From positions 248,001 through 312,000 of the forward strand of contig NC_003106.2 of the NCBI RefSeq assembly GCF_000011205.1: a DNA stretch of 64,000 nucleotides, written 5' to 3'. The notes under the pieces were generated by a model, which saw nothing but the letters and a program-made list of their open reading frames with translations, had not been told where the DNA came from and searched no databases. A program made the position numbers and the translations under genes. Each line of letters begins with the position of its first letter. Within the stretch, counting starts at the first letter, position 1. The DNA comes from Sulfurisphaera tokodaii str. 7 (GTDB lineage Archaea; Thermoproteota; Thermoprotei_A; Sulfolobales; Sulfolobaceae). Positions 28,133 to 38,863 of this stretch are shown here, one piece after another.

Positions 28133-28600
28133 TTCATATTCTCTCCCATCATAGACGACATAATAGCCCTTTTCTAAGCTTCCTACAGATACAACTTTAG
28201 TTTTACCTATATCATAAACCTTTTGCTCTATTAAGTGGCCATGAAAAACAATTTCTGGTAGATTTGATAGGATTTCAGCTAAGACTTTTTGGGATCCTCT
28301 AGGATTTCTAGGAGGAAAATGAGTAATTACTTTTCTATATGAAAATGAAATGAATAAATCTAACACTCCTTCTTGGATGAGTAATCCATTCTTGCGTAAG
28401 TATTTTTGAGTAGTAATGTCTTCCATTTCACCCAATATTCCCTTATATTTTTTAATATATTGAGGACACTCTACATCACCAAGTCCCACAATTAAATCAA
28501 CTTCTAACTTGTTAAGAAAATCTATCACATCCTCTCTGCAAGGTACTTGTGTAACCAAGGCTATTTTTCTTATACCATTCATCAAGATAATATAAACCAA
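28112..28600 (-). CDS. metallophosphoesterase-like protein
   Basis: 162 residues. Calcineurin-like fragments: VGLGDVECP (metal-binding GD), THFPPRNPRG and FHGHLIEQKVYDIGKT (GHxH-like). The usual N-terminal DxH is replaced by TQVPC, so the metal site may be incomplete. The start lies 89 bases inside the CitG-like gene (28582 is an alternative), a very large overlap; translation must be coupled. Substrate unknown. Confidence 0.75.
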   Translation of the reverse strand: MVYIILMNGIRKIALVTQVPCREDVIDFLNKLEVDLIVGLGDVECPQYIKKYKGILGEMEDITTQKYLRKNGLLIQEGVLDLFISFSYRKVITHFPPRNPRGSQKVLAEILSNLPEIVFHGHLIEQKVYDIGKTKVVSVGSLEKGYYVVYDGREYELKRSSH

Positions 28601-29417
28601 TACCAGTAGCTATAATATCTGCCGTTGACCCGGGATTATATCTATTTTTAACTAAAAAATCATCAAAGTCCTTTATTCTCTTCAAAGAATAATTTTTAAG
28701 TATAGAACATGCAAGTTGTGAGACACGTATAGCAGTATAAGCTCCGTATTTTCTTAAAATTAGACCATCTGGAACTTCGCATAATATTTTTATAAAACTA
28801 TATAGAACTCCTTCCTCTAATCCCTTGTTTTTAATCTCTTCTATAACTTCTAAAGAATATCTATAATTTAAAACCATATTTCTTACAGCACTATCTATTT
28901 CAGAAGATTTCAAAAAAATATCATATAACGTATACTTCTCTAATTCTCTGTAATCCATAACTTCCATCTTTCCCAAGTATGATAAATTCAGTTCTCGTAA
29001 TGCTAGAGAGAAAAAATATGAGTCTTTATTATTTAAAGAAAGTATAACTTGTGAAGCTTTGAGTAAAGTGTCGCTTAATGAGTAAGAAGAAGAATAAGCA
29101 ATTGGTAATAATTGCATTGAAGTACCAAAAATAGAGAAATTTATATTAAGTTCTTTACTTTTAACTATAGCATAGTAAAGTAAATCATAAAGACTTTCAT
29201 ATTTTTTATCAAACTTTCTCTTGCAAGCTTCTTTGTAATACCTCTTCATTAGTAAAGCTGAATAAAGTATATCAGAAAAATTTACAGAGGTAATATCTTT
29301 AACTCTAGAAGCATTACCAGGCTTATTTATTAAAGCCTCATCAATAGAAGCCTTAGATAAAATATAACTTATGCTATCACAATATTCTTCTAATGTAGCC
29401 TTTAACATCTCTATCAC
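28512..29417 (-). CDS. triphosphoribosyl-dephospho-CoA synthase (CitG) family protein
   Basis: 301 residues, helical CitG fold: NKPGNASRVKDITSVNFSD, INFSIFGTSMQLLPIAYS, and NPGSTADIIATGIGLYYLDEW. True CitG makes the prosthetic group precursor of citrate lyase ACP. No citrate lyase genes are nearby, and archaeal members of this family are thought to do something else. Overlaps the nucleotidyltransferase gene (41 bp) and the phosphoesterase gene (89 bp). Confidence 0.82.
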   Translation of the reverse strand: MIEMLKATLEEYCDSISYILSKASIDEALINKPGNASRVKDITSVNFSDILYSALLMKRYYKEACKRKFDKKYESLYDLLYYAIVKSKELNINFSIFGTSMQLLPIAYSSSYSLSDTLLKASQVILSLNNKDSYFFSLALRELNLSYLGKMEVMDYRELEKYTLYDIFLKSSEIDSAVRNMVLNYRYSLEVIEEIKNKGLEEGVLYSFIKILCEVPDGLILRKYGAYTAIRVSQLACSILKNYSLKRIKDFDDFLVKNRYNPGSTADIIATGIGLYYLDEWYKKNSLGYTSTLQRGCDRFS

Positions 29418-30294
29418 CTATTATCATTTTTACTTCACCATCCTCACATCTCATAAGCATACCTTTGACGTATACCCTATTGGACTTATACAAAAGCATA
29501 GAATATATACCTTCATATGAGACTAGAAGTTGAGGAGCAAAACTACCTTTTATTATAGAGACATTTGACAAAGTAACCACAGAAGGATAGAAAAGCGAAT
29601 TAAATTTATCATCAATATTAGCAATAATCTCTCCTTCTCCGATTCTTTTACATACAATATTACAATATTTTTCGACTTTATCGTTCACAAAAAGAAAGGA
29701 ATATTTAATACCCTTATACATTCCCCTAACTCTTCTATCATACAGATCCTTAGCAAGATTTAAGGAGATATCATAGTTCTTAATAGTTTCCGATATCCAA
29801 TCTTTATCTTCATCAAAGCCTTGAAATGATTCAAGAAAATCAATAGTATCTTTAATGCCATAAATCACAAAATCAATATCAGAATTTTCATGCGAAATTC
29901 CAGCTAATAAACTTCCAGTTATTCCAATATTCTTAATGTTCACGTAGTCATAAATTTCCAAGGCTAAACTTTCTAATTTATTTTCACTTTTTCTAATTAT
30001 TTTTCTCATTTTTTCCTCGGGTTTTAAGTGCTTTACTATCATAGACTTTCGTAATATAGGAAAAGACACATCATAACAAGGCTCATATATATACTCTTGA
30101 TTAACTTTGAGTAGATTATGAACACCATAATATCTTAATACTCTTTCATACCCTTTCCAAATTCCTTTTCCAGTGTATATATATTTTAAATAGGCGTATA
30201 TATAACCGAAAGTGTTAATATTAGAGTAAACAACGTAAATACTATTGTCTTTACTAATTATTAAGTCTTTATCAAGGAAATAATCTCTTCCCAT
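29377..30294 (-). CDS. nucleotidyltransferase-domain protein
   Basis: 305 residues. The pol-beta type nucleotidyltransferase motif is GITGSLLAGISHENSDIDFVIYG at ~125-147 (GS...DxD). N-terminal ~90 and C-terminal ~100 residues have no recognised domain. Overlapped by neighbours on both sides (34 and 41 bp). By context it may transfer a nucleotide in the same unknown pathway as the CitG-like enzyme; that is inference. Confidence 0.78.
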   Translation of the reverse strand: MGRDYFLDKDLIISKDNSIYVVYSNINTFGYIYAYLKYIYTGKGIWKGYERVLRYYGVHNLLKVNQEYIYEPCYDVSFPILRKSMIVKHLKPEEKMRKIIRKSENKLESLALEIYDYVNIKNIGITGSLLAGISHENSDIDFVIYGIKDTIDFLESFQGFDEDKDWISETIKNYDISLNLAKDLYDRRVRGMYKGIKYSFLFVNDKVEKYCNIVCKRIGEGEIIANIDDKFNSLFYPSVVTLSNVSIIKGSFAPQLLVSYEGIYSMLLYKSNRVYVKGMLMRCEDGEVKMIIGDRDVKGYIRRIL

Positions 30295-31169
30295 CCCTTT
30301 AATCTCACATATGATATTGCTGTATTAGAGCTTTTTAACATATCTAAGTATTTCCTATAAATACCACCACCAACAGCATTAGCAATATATGCTGAGCCCA
30401 CAGCAGCTTCCTTAAACTTAAATTCAAACTTCTTACCAAAATCTAGCTCATATTTTCTTTTCCCAGAAACAATAATCGGAATGTCGAACTTAGTAGAGTA
30501 CCATTCAGCTATCATTCTAATTAACTCTTTTCCTCTTTCCCAATTACCATTACTGTATATTACATCCTTGGTTATCTTAGCATATTTGTGTAAAAGATAA
30601 GCGACTTCACCATCTATAAAACCGGCAGAAGTAGGACCAGGTATAATAGTACCACCAAATCCATCAATAATCTGTCCATCCACAACTATAATAACAGCAG
30701 AAAAATTACTTCCTACTTCTACTAAAACAAAACTATCATATAAAGTCCTATAGAAAAACGCTGAAGCTACTTTGTCTGCAGTACCCATGTCTATTATGTT
30801 TATTTTCCTGTAGGTAGGCACGCTATCAAGTTCTATAACACTAGGAAGTACGAACGCATTATTTAACCATATTGAATTCCTTAAAAAGTTCCTTAAAGGT
30901 CCTTCTTTACTGGGATCTGCTAATGACAAAAGAAAAATCTCCCTTTCTGTTATCTTATTAACTTTGTAGAAAGGTAAACCATGTCCAGATGGAACTGCAA
31001 CTAATAACGGTCTAGTTCTAACTATTTCCCTAACTAGTGAAATAGCATAATGAGGAATTAAAGATGTAGGAACTTCTCTATATGATAGCAATATACCTAA
31101 TTCACTTACTTCGGCAATAGCAAATGTATTACTCCCTGGATCTATTCCGATAAATTTCATTTTCCTCAA
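30261..31169 (-). CDS. DUF1464 protein, ASKHA kinase-like
   Basis: 302 residues. Opens KFIGIDPGSNTFAIAEV, an actin-like ATPase phosphate 1 strand; later DMGTADKVASAFF and VLVEVGSNFSAVIIVVDGQIIDGFGG give the phosphate 2/connect regions of an acetate/butyrate kinase-like fold. DUF1464 members are found mainly in archaea with no proven substrate. Codon 4 (31160) is an alternative start. It overlaps both neighbours. Confidence 0.82.
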   Translation of the reverse strand: MRKMKFIGIDPGSNTFAIAEVSELGILLSYREVPTSLIPHYAISLVREIVRTRPLLVAVPSGHGLPFYKVNKITEREIFLLSLADPSKEGPLRNFLRNSIWLNNAFVLPSVIELDSVPTYRKINIIDMGTADKVASAFFYRTLYDSFVLVEVGSNFSAVIIVVDGQIIDGFGGTIIPGPTSAGFIDGEVAYLLHKYAKITKDVIYSNGNWERGKELIRMIAEWYSTKFDIPIIVSGKRKYELDFGKKFEFKFKEAAVGSAYIANAVGGGIYRKYLDMLKSSNTAISYVRLKGWEEIISLIKT

Positions 31170-31710
31170 TATAAATTTCTACCATTAAATCGCTTTTCTT
31201 AACGTTGTACTTAACCTCTTTACCAGTTATGGTATCTTTAAGTAAATTTTCCGCGAATTTTTTGAAGAATTCAGTATTTTTCTCCTTATCAAACTTGTAT
31301 ATTACTATTTGTTTTTCTGGAGAAGAATACATATTAGCCTTCTCGCCCATTAAAAGTTGAGATATGAAATCTAAAATAGCAATAAGTCTACTTATTTTAC
31401 CTTCTTCAGTAAAGGAAAGAGTAGAAATATAACTTGAAATCAATAAAGATAAATCCTTTGGAGTTACAGATTCAATATTAATAGATAAAGCCTTAACAGA
31501 ACGTAGATGCTTCAAAAGTAAATAGTTAAGTTGAAGGTAATTTAACTCGTCTTGTAATGATCTGTAAAGAGAGATATATAATTCAACTGCTTTATTCGTA
31601 ATATCATACACAGTTCTTCCTTCTTCGTCTGCTATACTTTTTAATTCATTATATAATAACTCTTTCATAAAGCATGATTGTCTACTTTTTTCTTCTCGAT
31701 TTGCTTTCAT
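31129..31710 (-). CDS. RHH-like regulator at the head of the unknown operon
   Basis: 193 residues from the ATG at 31710 (MKANREEKSRQ). I prefer this to the upstream ATG at 31728 because a TATA box (TTATAAATA, 31733-31740) lies 26 bases upstream, giving a leaderless mRNA. Residues ~10-45 (SCFMKELLYNELKSIADEEGRTVYDITNKAVELYI) fit a ribbon-helix-helix. The remainder is helical then beta. A 16-bp palindrome sits between TATA and ATG, suggesting autoregulation. Confidence 0.7.
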   Translation of the reverse strand: MKANREEKSRQSCFMKELLYNELKSIADEEGRTVYDITNKAVELYISLYRSLQDELNYLQLNYLLLKHLRSVKALSINIESVTPKDLSLLISSYISTLSFTEEGKISRLIAILDFISQLLMGEKANMYSSPEKQIVIYKFDKEKNTEFFKKFAENLLKDTITGKEVKYNVKKSDLMVEIYIEENEIYRNRSRE

Positions 31711-31726
31711 GTATACAATTGTATAC
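31711..31726. promoter_or_regulatory. perfect 16-bp palindrome overlapping transcription start
   Basis: GTATACAATTGTATAC, immediately upstream of the ATG at 31710 and 7 bases downstream of the TATA box on the minus strand. The position would block initiation if bound. Confidence 0.8.
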
Positions 31727-31742
31727 AAACTTATTTATAAAT

Positions 31743-32408
31743 TTAATCCTTAACTTTCAAAGTCAAAATAGAAAATTGTCCACTTTCACTTACTTGAGTT
31801 TTAGCAACAGATATATTAATCTCTAATAAAACATCCCTTAAAGCTTGGGATACAAACTCTAGGAGATTTTTATCAGCGGGCTTAGTAGATATTTTACATA
31901 TAATATTATCTCCAGAAGTAGAACAGTCTATATTATCAAGAAAAAAAGAGATAAAAGGTAAAAAAGAAATAAGTTTTTCTATCTCATTAGAATTATGTTT
32001 ATCTATTCCCGCTAGTTTTACCCATCTTAAGTAGTCTTTTCCAGAAGCTATTATAAAAGAATAAAGTAGATCTTTAGCTTCATCATCTTTTTGAAGATAC
32101 CTATTTATTATTAAACGTGCAAGGCTTGATACAAACAATTTCGTAGAAGCGTAAGAATAATAAATTCTTGAAAGATTATATAAATCATCCCATGAGTTTT
32201 GGGTTTTTAATACTCTCTCTATCTCGGAAAAAATATTATGTAAGACGTTATTTACACTATCATCTATATTCTTATATCCATTAGAAGTAAAAAATGAAGA
32301 TAATTTCCATTTTATAAGATTTTCAATATTATTTAGAAGTTGTGCATTTTCTTCAGACATAGGATGAAATACTTTTTTACCTTTCTTCTTCTCCTCTTTC
32401 TTTGCCAC
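31743..32408 (-). CDS. unknown Sulfolobales protein
   Basis: 221 residues. A lysine-rich N-terminus (AKKEEKKKGKKVFHP) is followed by an all-helical body with several aromatic residues, then a beta-containing C-terminus. No motif recognised. It lies 32 bases upstream of the RHH-like gene on the same strand, but the RHH gene has its own promoter within this gap. Confidence 0.65.
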   Translation of the reverse strand: MAKKEEKKKGKKVFHPMSEENAQLLNNIENLIKWKLSSFFTSNGYKNIDDSVNNVLHNIFSEIERVLKTQNSWDDLYNLSRIYYSYASTKLFVSSLARLIINRYLQKDDEAKDLLYSFIIASGKDYLRWVKLAGIDKHNSNEIEKLISFLPFISFFLDNIDCSTSGDNIICKISTKPADKNLLEFVSQALRDVLLEINISVAKTQVSESGQFSILTLKVKD

Positions 32409-32439
32409 ACTTACTAAAACAAGTTAAAGGTTAAAATAT

Positions 32440-32503
32440 TATTTCATCAGTGGCTGCCCACAAGCTGTCACATTTCCATTCGGCTCTTTGTCATCATAAT
32501 GGG
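32440..32503 (-). ncRNA. candidate box C/D small RNA downstream of tRNA-iMet
   Basis: On the minus strand a perfect C box ATGATGA (32497-32491) and D box CTGA (32450-32447) are 40 nt apart, the usual archaeal spacing. The inner C' (GTGACAG) and D' boxes are degenerate. It begins only ~10 bases after the 3' end of the initiator tRNA gene, so tRNA and sRNA could be made as one transcript. The D guide would recognise TGGCTGCCCACA. No closing stem is seen. Confidence 0.45.
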
Positions 32504-32509
32504 GGCGGG

Positions 32510-32608
<99 letters not shown>

Positions 32609-32748
32609 ACTCAATCCCGCCGTGTTTATTTATATTAATTGGACGTAATAAAGCTTTCTGTTTATAACCTATTTTTGTGTCCTATATATGACACACGTTA
32701 AAGAATATAAGAGATAGCTTTAAATGCCGTTTTGTAATAATATTTTAT

Positions 32749-32824
<76 letters not shown>

Positions 32825-33120
32825 CTGGCGGGCACGCCCCCATCCCTTTATATAACTTTCTATTATTTTATATAAAAGATATACAAATTAATATCCTTAT
32901 TTATCACTCTAATCTTTCTCTGCTAAATAAACATATTCTTCTTAATATCTTTTACATAAAAAATCATTCTATTCTTTCAAACGAGATATATAAATTCTTA
33001 TCACAAGAGAAACCTAAGACTAAATAAAAAGGAGTATATATATGTTCTTTTTATGACATAATATTGATGAGTTTCAATAGGACTTGTAATTCTTTATAGT
33101 TGTCTTCACTCTTTATATTT

Positions 33121-33822
33121 ATGTTATGTATCCATGTAAGTAACGTAGAAAAAAGATATGGTAGTTTGATAGCATTAAATGGAATTTCCTTTGATATAAA
33201 CTGTAATGAAAAATGGGCGTTGCTGGGGCCTAATGGTGCTGGTAAAAGTACTTTATTAAAAATTTTGGCTGGATTAATAAGACCAGATAAAGGAGAAGTA
33301 AAGATTATGGATAAAGATCCATCTTCAGTAGAAATAAAGAAAATTCTTGGATATCTACCGGAAGATGCTGACCCTTTTCCAGGGCTTTCTGTTATAGATA
33401 ATTTGAAATTTGTAGCCTCATTAAGAAATGTTGATGAAAACAAAATATACGACCTATTAGATATATTAGATCTGCGCCGTTACATCAATTATAAAGCTTC
33501 TACATTATCTAGAGGGAATAAACAAAAATTAGCTATTGCTATGGCTATTCTGCATGAACCTAACATTATTCTACTAGATGAGCCTTTGAATTACCTTGAT
33601 ATTCCAACTCAAGAGACTGTAATAGAACTACTAAAGAAAATGAATACTTTACTGGTTTCAACTCATATACTTTCAGTTGCAGATAAATTAGCAACTAAAG
33701 TATTGATTATTTCAAATGGTATTATAAGATGGATGGGAGATTTCGTTGAGCTTAAGAAAATGGCTAATGGAAACGAATCTATTGAGCATATTATAGCTAG
33801 GCTAATTAAAGGATATTATTAG
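33121..33822 (+). CDS. ABC transporter ATP-binding protein, no permease alongside
   Basis: 233 residues from ATG 33121 (MLCIHVSNVEKRYG), preferred to the upstream TTG at 33100. Walker A GPNGAGKST, Q-loop region LGYLPEDADPFPGLSV, signature LSRGNKQKLAIAMA, Walker B NIILLDEPLNYLD, and H-switch STHIL. It resembles ABC-2/CcmA-type exporters. The signature LSRGNKQ is typical of these. No membrane subunit lies within the window next to it, so the partner must be elsewhere. Confidence 0.9.
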   Translation: MLCIHVSNVEKRYGSLIALNGISFDINCNEKWALLGPNGAGKSTLLKILAGLIRPDKGEVKIMDKDPSSVEIKKILGYLPEDADPFPGLSVIDNLKFVASLRNVDENKIYDLLDILDLRRYINYKASTLSRGNKQKLAIAMAILHEPNIILLDEPLNYLDIPTQETVIELLKKMNTLLVSTHILSVADKLATKVLIISNGIIRWMGDFVELKKMANGNESIEHIIARLIKGYY

Positions 33823-33883
33823 TTCATCAGAAAAGTTTTTTAAGTATAAGAGAAAGCATAAAATTGTAAAAGGAAAAGAGAAT

Positions 33884-34327
33884 ATGAGTATTGAAGAACT
33901 AATAACTTCTTCTCTTTCTAAATATGATAGCTATTATGCATTAAAAAATGCTAAATCCTCAAAAATTTTAATACAAAAATATAACGGAAAGGAAATAGGA
34001 TTTGCGGAACTCAAAAAATATAAAAATATCGGGGCAATATTCTATGTAGGTATCTTACCAGAATACAGAGGTAAAGGCTTTGGAAAAGAATTAATAAAAA
34101 AAGCTGAAGAGATATTTAAAAGAAAAAATGTTGATATTATAGTAGCTTCAACAAAAAGTGATAATATTGCTGCAATTAAACTGTTTAAGAGTTTAGATTA
34201 TACCATATTTAATAAAAAATATGTAAAGAATAAGATTATTGAGCTATTGGACGCGTATGAAGATGATACTATTGTTTGCAAAGAATTAAATGAAAACATA
34301 GAATGTGGAAAAATGATATTTAAGTAA
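33884..34327 (+). CDS. GNAT-family acetyltransferase
   Basis: 147 residues. Acetyl-CoA binding VGILPEYRGKGFGKELIKKAEEIF (~53-76) and the GNAT end ASTKSDNIAAIKLFKSLDYTIFNK. Substrate cannot be read. AGAGA-rich leader, weak ribosome-binding site. Its stop overlaps the convergent CbiZ-like gene by 8 bases. Confidence 0.88.
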   Translation: MSIEELITSSLSKYDSYYALKNAKSSKILIQKYNGKEIGFAELKKYKNIGAIFYVGILPEYRGKGFGKELIKKAEEIFKRKNVDIIVASTKSDNIAAIKLFKSLDYTIFNKKYVKNKIIELLDAYEDDTIVCKELNENIECGKMIFK

Positions 34328-34850
34328 GTAATTCCTTTATTTTTTCTCGTACAATTTTAGCTATTCTTTTTCCTAATTCTGTTGAAGGACCCGAAAAGTA
34401 CTCATTGCCTGCAAGACTACCTACAGCAACTGCATCACTTGCAGTACCAGTATATGGAAGGGATAAATCTCTTAGCGCACCACATTTTGCTTCTGTAACA
34501 GTTCTTACCAGATCGACTAATCCATTAATGTTTAGGCTAAAGTCTAAAAATACACCGATATTTATAGTACAACCCGCATCTTCTCCACTTTCGCCTATTC
34601 CAGCACTAAGGAAAATTTTTATTTTTCCATCATATTTTTCAAAAATAAACTTCTCTGATGCAGTCATAAAAGCTACACTATTTTCATTTACATATTGCAT
34701 AATATCAGTCCACGGGTTAGTATTACAGTAATTCTTATCTACTATCACTAAAACTATATTATCAACATAACTTATTCCTTCTGGATATAATGTTGACGAA
34801 AGAGTAATGTATTGTTTGTCTAAAGAATATCTTAGTACTTTTTTAATCAC
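34320..34850 (-). CDS. cbiZ: CbiZ-like adenosylcobinamide amidohydrolase
   Basis: 176 residues, shorter than some CbiZ proteins. Conserved C-terminal blocks: INIGVFLDFSLNINGLVDLVRTVTEAK, GALRDLSLPYTGTASDAVAVGS and FSGPSTELGKRIAK. The enzyme cleaves adenosylcobinamide to adenosylcobyric acid for corrinoid salvage. No other cobalamin gene is next to it. Confidence 0.87.
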   Translation of the reverse strand: MIKKVLRYSLDKQYITLSSTLYPEGISYVDNIVLVIVDKNYCNTNPWTDIMQYVNENSVAFMTASEKFIFEKYDGKIKIFLSAGIGESGEDAGCTINIGVFLDFSLNINGLVDLVRTVTEAKCGALRDLSLPYTGTASDAVAVGSLAGNEYFSGPSTELGKRIAKIVREKIKELLT

Positions 34851-34973
34851 AGCAATGTCTTAATTCAAACTTAAATAAAACATTTTAATAAAATAAATTC
34901 TGAAGCCAGCTAGGATAATAGAGTTACTAGGTATGAAAAACGTTTTTAATTTACTAATGCATATGTTATACTT

Positions 34974-35057
34974 GCCGGGGTGCCCGAGCGGTCTAAGGGG
35001 GCGGCCTGGAGAGCCGTTGGGGGTTTCCCCGCGCGGGTTCAAGTCCCGCCCCCGGCG
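34974..35057 (+). tRNA. tRNA-Ser (GGA)
   Basis: Acceptor GCCGGGG/CCCCGGC with discriminator G; anticodon loop CTGGAGA (anticodon GGA); long variable arm GTTGGGGGTTTCCCCGC, as required for serine tRNA; T arm GGGTTCAAGTCCC. No intron. Confidence 0.95.
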
Positions 35058-36007
35058 TACTAAATCTTGCTTATACCCCTATATTATTCTTTATATAAAC
35101 ATAGAAAATATATTATATATAGCATAATTATTTATAGTCAAAGCACTCCTTCTCCTACAAACACATATCTTTTTCCTTTCTTGTTTTATAATTAGTAATG
35201 AAATAATAATTATAAAAATTTTTAAATATTCTAGATCTCTCTAACATATTAATCAGATATAACATTAAATATAATTTAGTCACGATTTATAATGAAACGT
35301 ACATTTTTCTTTTTATTACTCTTCAAAGAAATCATTAATAACTTTTCTAACCTTGCGATATATCTTAAATATCTTCTCAAGGAGAGAAAAATGTTTATAC
35401 TTTAAGATAATTTTTAATTTTTTAAAATTAATAACTATTTCAATTACTCTGATTATTCTGAGAAATCTAAGAAATGGAATAGCAAATAATATTGAGGTCC
35501 AATGTTTGCGAAAAAATAAGCTTATATTGTTAATTTTTTATAATTAACTAGAATATCTACCATAGAAACTAATATCGAAAAATAATTATTATAATTAACT
35601 ACAGTTTTTAAATAATAGTTATGCAGTGAAAGAAAACTCAAAATAAATAATACCATCCAGATGATAGCATAGATATCAATAGAGTATCTTCATATTTCAT
35701 AAATTTCCTCCATACGAAAATCTATGATATACCTATTTATATATTTTGCAAAGAGAAGATAATGACAAAATGATTTTTTAGAACTTACATACAAAAATCT
35801 TTTTCCTAATTTATAATTTTGATCATAAATATAAAAATTCGTTTATTATTCATATTCTATTACTTTTTATATATTTACATATATCGAACTTGTTACGATA
35901 AATATAAATATAGAAAACTAATTTGATATTATAATAATTAAATATTATCAAGTTAAAATCATATATTGAATAGAATAAAAAGGCAAAAGGCTAATAAGTT
36001 GTAACTT
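35058..36007. other. 950-bp AT-rich region without genes
   Basis: Very AT-rich sequence between tRNA-Ser and the end of the S10 gene. Open frames in it are short and have the composition of random AT-rich DNA. I find no tRNA, no box C/D motif, no long palindromes, and no origin-binding boxes that I can recognise. In such a compact genome the length is unusual. Confidence 0.6.
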
Positions 36008-36316
36008 TTATATTAATTCTATCTCTATATACACATCATCTGGTACTCTTACTCTCATTAATTGTCTCATGACTCTCTCATCAGATGCAATATCAATTAT
36101 TCTTTTGTGTATTTTCATTTCCCAATGCTCCCATTTTTTCTTTCCTTCGCCATGTGGTAGTCTCATTACTGGAACTTCCATTCTTGAAGTCGGTAATGGA
36201 ATAGGTCCGCTTATTTCTACTCCAGTTTTTTGAGCCAAAGTTTTTATTTGATTCACTACAAAGTTCAAATTCTCTATATTAGTACTCCAAAGTCTAATTC
36301 TCGCCTTAGTAGGCAT
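36008..36316 (-). CDS. rps10: 30S ribosomal protein S10
   Basis: 102 residues, full length. [48 protein letters not shown], and [12 protein letters not shown] are the S10 hallmarks. It follows the elongation factor gene by 31 bp, the same order as in other Sulfolobales (rps7-tuf-rps10). Confidence 0.97.
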   Translation of the reverse strand: MPTKARIRLWSTNIENLNFVVNQIKTLAQKTGVEISGPIPLPTSRMEVPVMRLPHGEGKKKWEHWEMKIHKRIIDIASDERVMRQLMRVRVPDDVYIEIELI

Positions 36317-36347
36317 AAAATCACCATATAAAAAATATAAAATCTTA

Positions 36348-37655
<1,308 letters not shown>

Positions 37656-37710
37656 CTTACTCCCTCTTGCACATAATTAACGTAACAAGCATTAAAAGTT
37701 TAGCTATAAG

Positions 37711-38295
37711 TTATCTCGAGCTTAATGCAATTCTCTCAATTTCTTCTTTCTTTCTAATCGCAAAGCTTTTTGGATCATTGCTTGCTGCGGCAATTATTTC
37801 TTCAGCCAAGGCTTCTTCTATTGGTTTAGGATTATTAAATGAAGCCTCTTTTGCACCCATAACTAGATGTCTTAAAGCTAGGTCTACTCTTCTCTGTGGA
37901 GCTACATCTACAGCAACATAGTAAACAATACCACCGTACATTATTCTTGTTACTTCTTCTCTAGGTGCAGAGTTTTCTATAGCCTTAACTAATACCTGAA
38001 TAGGATTTTGACCAGTTTTTAGTGCTATTATATCAAAAGCAGTTTTCACTATGTTATAAGCTAACATTTTCTTTCCCTTATTTCTACCCGGTCTCATTAC
38101 ATTATTGATAAGTCTTTCTACGATTGGTAATTTAGCTTTTCCAAACCTCCTATGCTCATGCCTACCGCCTGTATGGGGTAAATAAACTGGCATTAAACCT
38201 ATGTATTTCTTTAGACTAGGATCTCTAATTTCTACTTTTGTATCCCACTTACCAAATACTTTGAGGTCTATTGATGAAACTTCAAAGGATTCCAT
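37711..38295 (-). CDS. rps7: 30S ribosomal protein S7
   Basis: 194 residues, archaeal/eukaryotic S7 with N-terminal extension. Motifs [24 protein letters not shown] and [11 protein letters not shown], and C-terminal [17 protein letters not shown]. Because a gene on the opposite strand separates it from rps12, rps7-tuf-rps10 must have a promoter in 38296-38379. Confidence 0.97.
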   Translation of the reverse strand: MESFEVSSIDLKVFGKWDTKVEIRDPSLKKYIGLMPVYLPHTGGRHEHRRFGKAKLPIVERLINNVMRPGRNKGKKMLAYNIVKTAFDIIALKTGQNPIQVLVKAIENSAPREEVTRIMYGGIVYYVAVDVAPQRRVDLALRHLVMGAKEASFNNPKPIEEALAEEIIAAASNDPKSFAIRKKEEIERIALSSR

Positions 38296-38379
38296 ATTTT
38301 TATCTTATTGCAATAAACAGTTTTCCCTTAAATGTGTTTATGAAGGATTTTATAGTGCAAATACATAGTATATAATATA

Positions 38380-38859
38380 ATGAGCCAAGATAATTCAGAG
38401 GAGCTAATAAAAGTAGAAAAAGTAGAAGCGTTCTTTTACCCTATTCATGGGATTCCAACAATGGTATTATATCTAGAAGATGGAAGAGAATTTAAAATGT
38501 TTCAGATTCCACCAGAAATTGTTATAGCATTAAATAGATTACAGGAGAAAAGAGATTACGAAGAATTATTAAGAGGTGATAAGAGAGAAAATATATATGA
38601 TGTGCTTGCATTCTCTTCTGAAATTAAAGATCAATTAAGCAAGATAATAAATAGAGTTATTATAAATGATGTGAACGAAGAGTATGGAGTTTATATTGCT
38701 ACTGTAGAATTTAAATTTGATGGAGTAATTATAGAAAAACAATTAATTCCTAGTCATGCAGTTTTTCTTGCGATAGTATCTAATAGACCAATTTATGTAA
38801 AGAAGAACTTAGTTGATGAGCAAGAAAAACAGGAGAGAAAAAGCGGAGAAGATGTATAA
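38380..38859 (+). CDS. bifunctional nuclease (DUF151) family protein
   Basis: 159 residues. The BFN/DUF151 core reads IPTMVLYLEDGREFKMFQIPPEIVIALNRL with PSHAVFLAIVSNRPIYVKKNLVD later. Plant members have nuclease activity; the archaeal role is open. It lies on the plus strand between rps7 and rps12, both on the minus strand, with only 4 bases to the end of rps12. Confidence 0.85.
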   Translation: MSQDNSEELIKVEKVEAFFYPIHGIPTMVLYLEDGREFKMFQIPPEIVIALNRLQEKRDYEELLRGDKRENIYDVLAFSSEIKDQLSKIINRVIINDVNEEYGVYIATVEFKFDGVIIEKQLIPSHAVFLAIVSNRPIYVKKNLVDEQEKQERKSGEDV

Positions 38860-38863
38860 AAAT

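Noticed and set aside
34860-35127. ORFs on both strands across tRNA-Ser
   Set aside because: They read through the tRNA gene (for example GRPGEPLGVSPRGF) and have no independent support.
35353-35547. A 64-codon ORF in the AT-rich gap
   Set aside because: Composition is that of random AT-rich DNA, there is no ribosome-binding site and no domain pattern.
35058-36007. Replication origin
   Set aside because: No cdc6/orc1 or whiP gene is adjacent and no origin recognition boxes were recognised; AT richness alone is not evidence.
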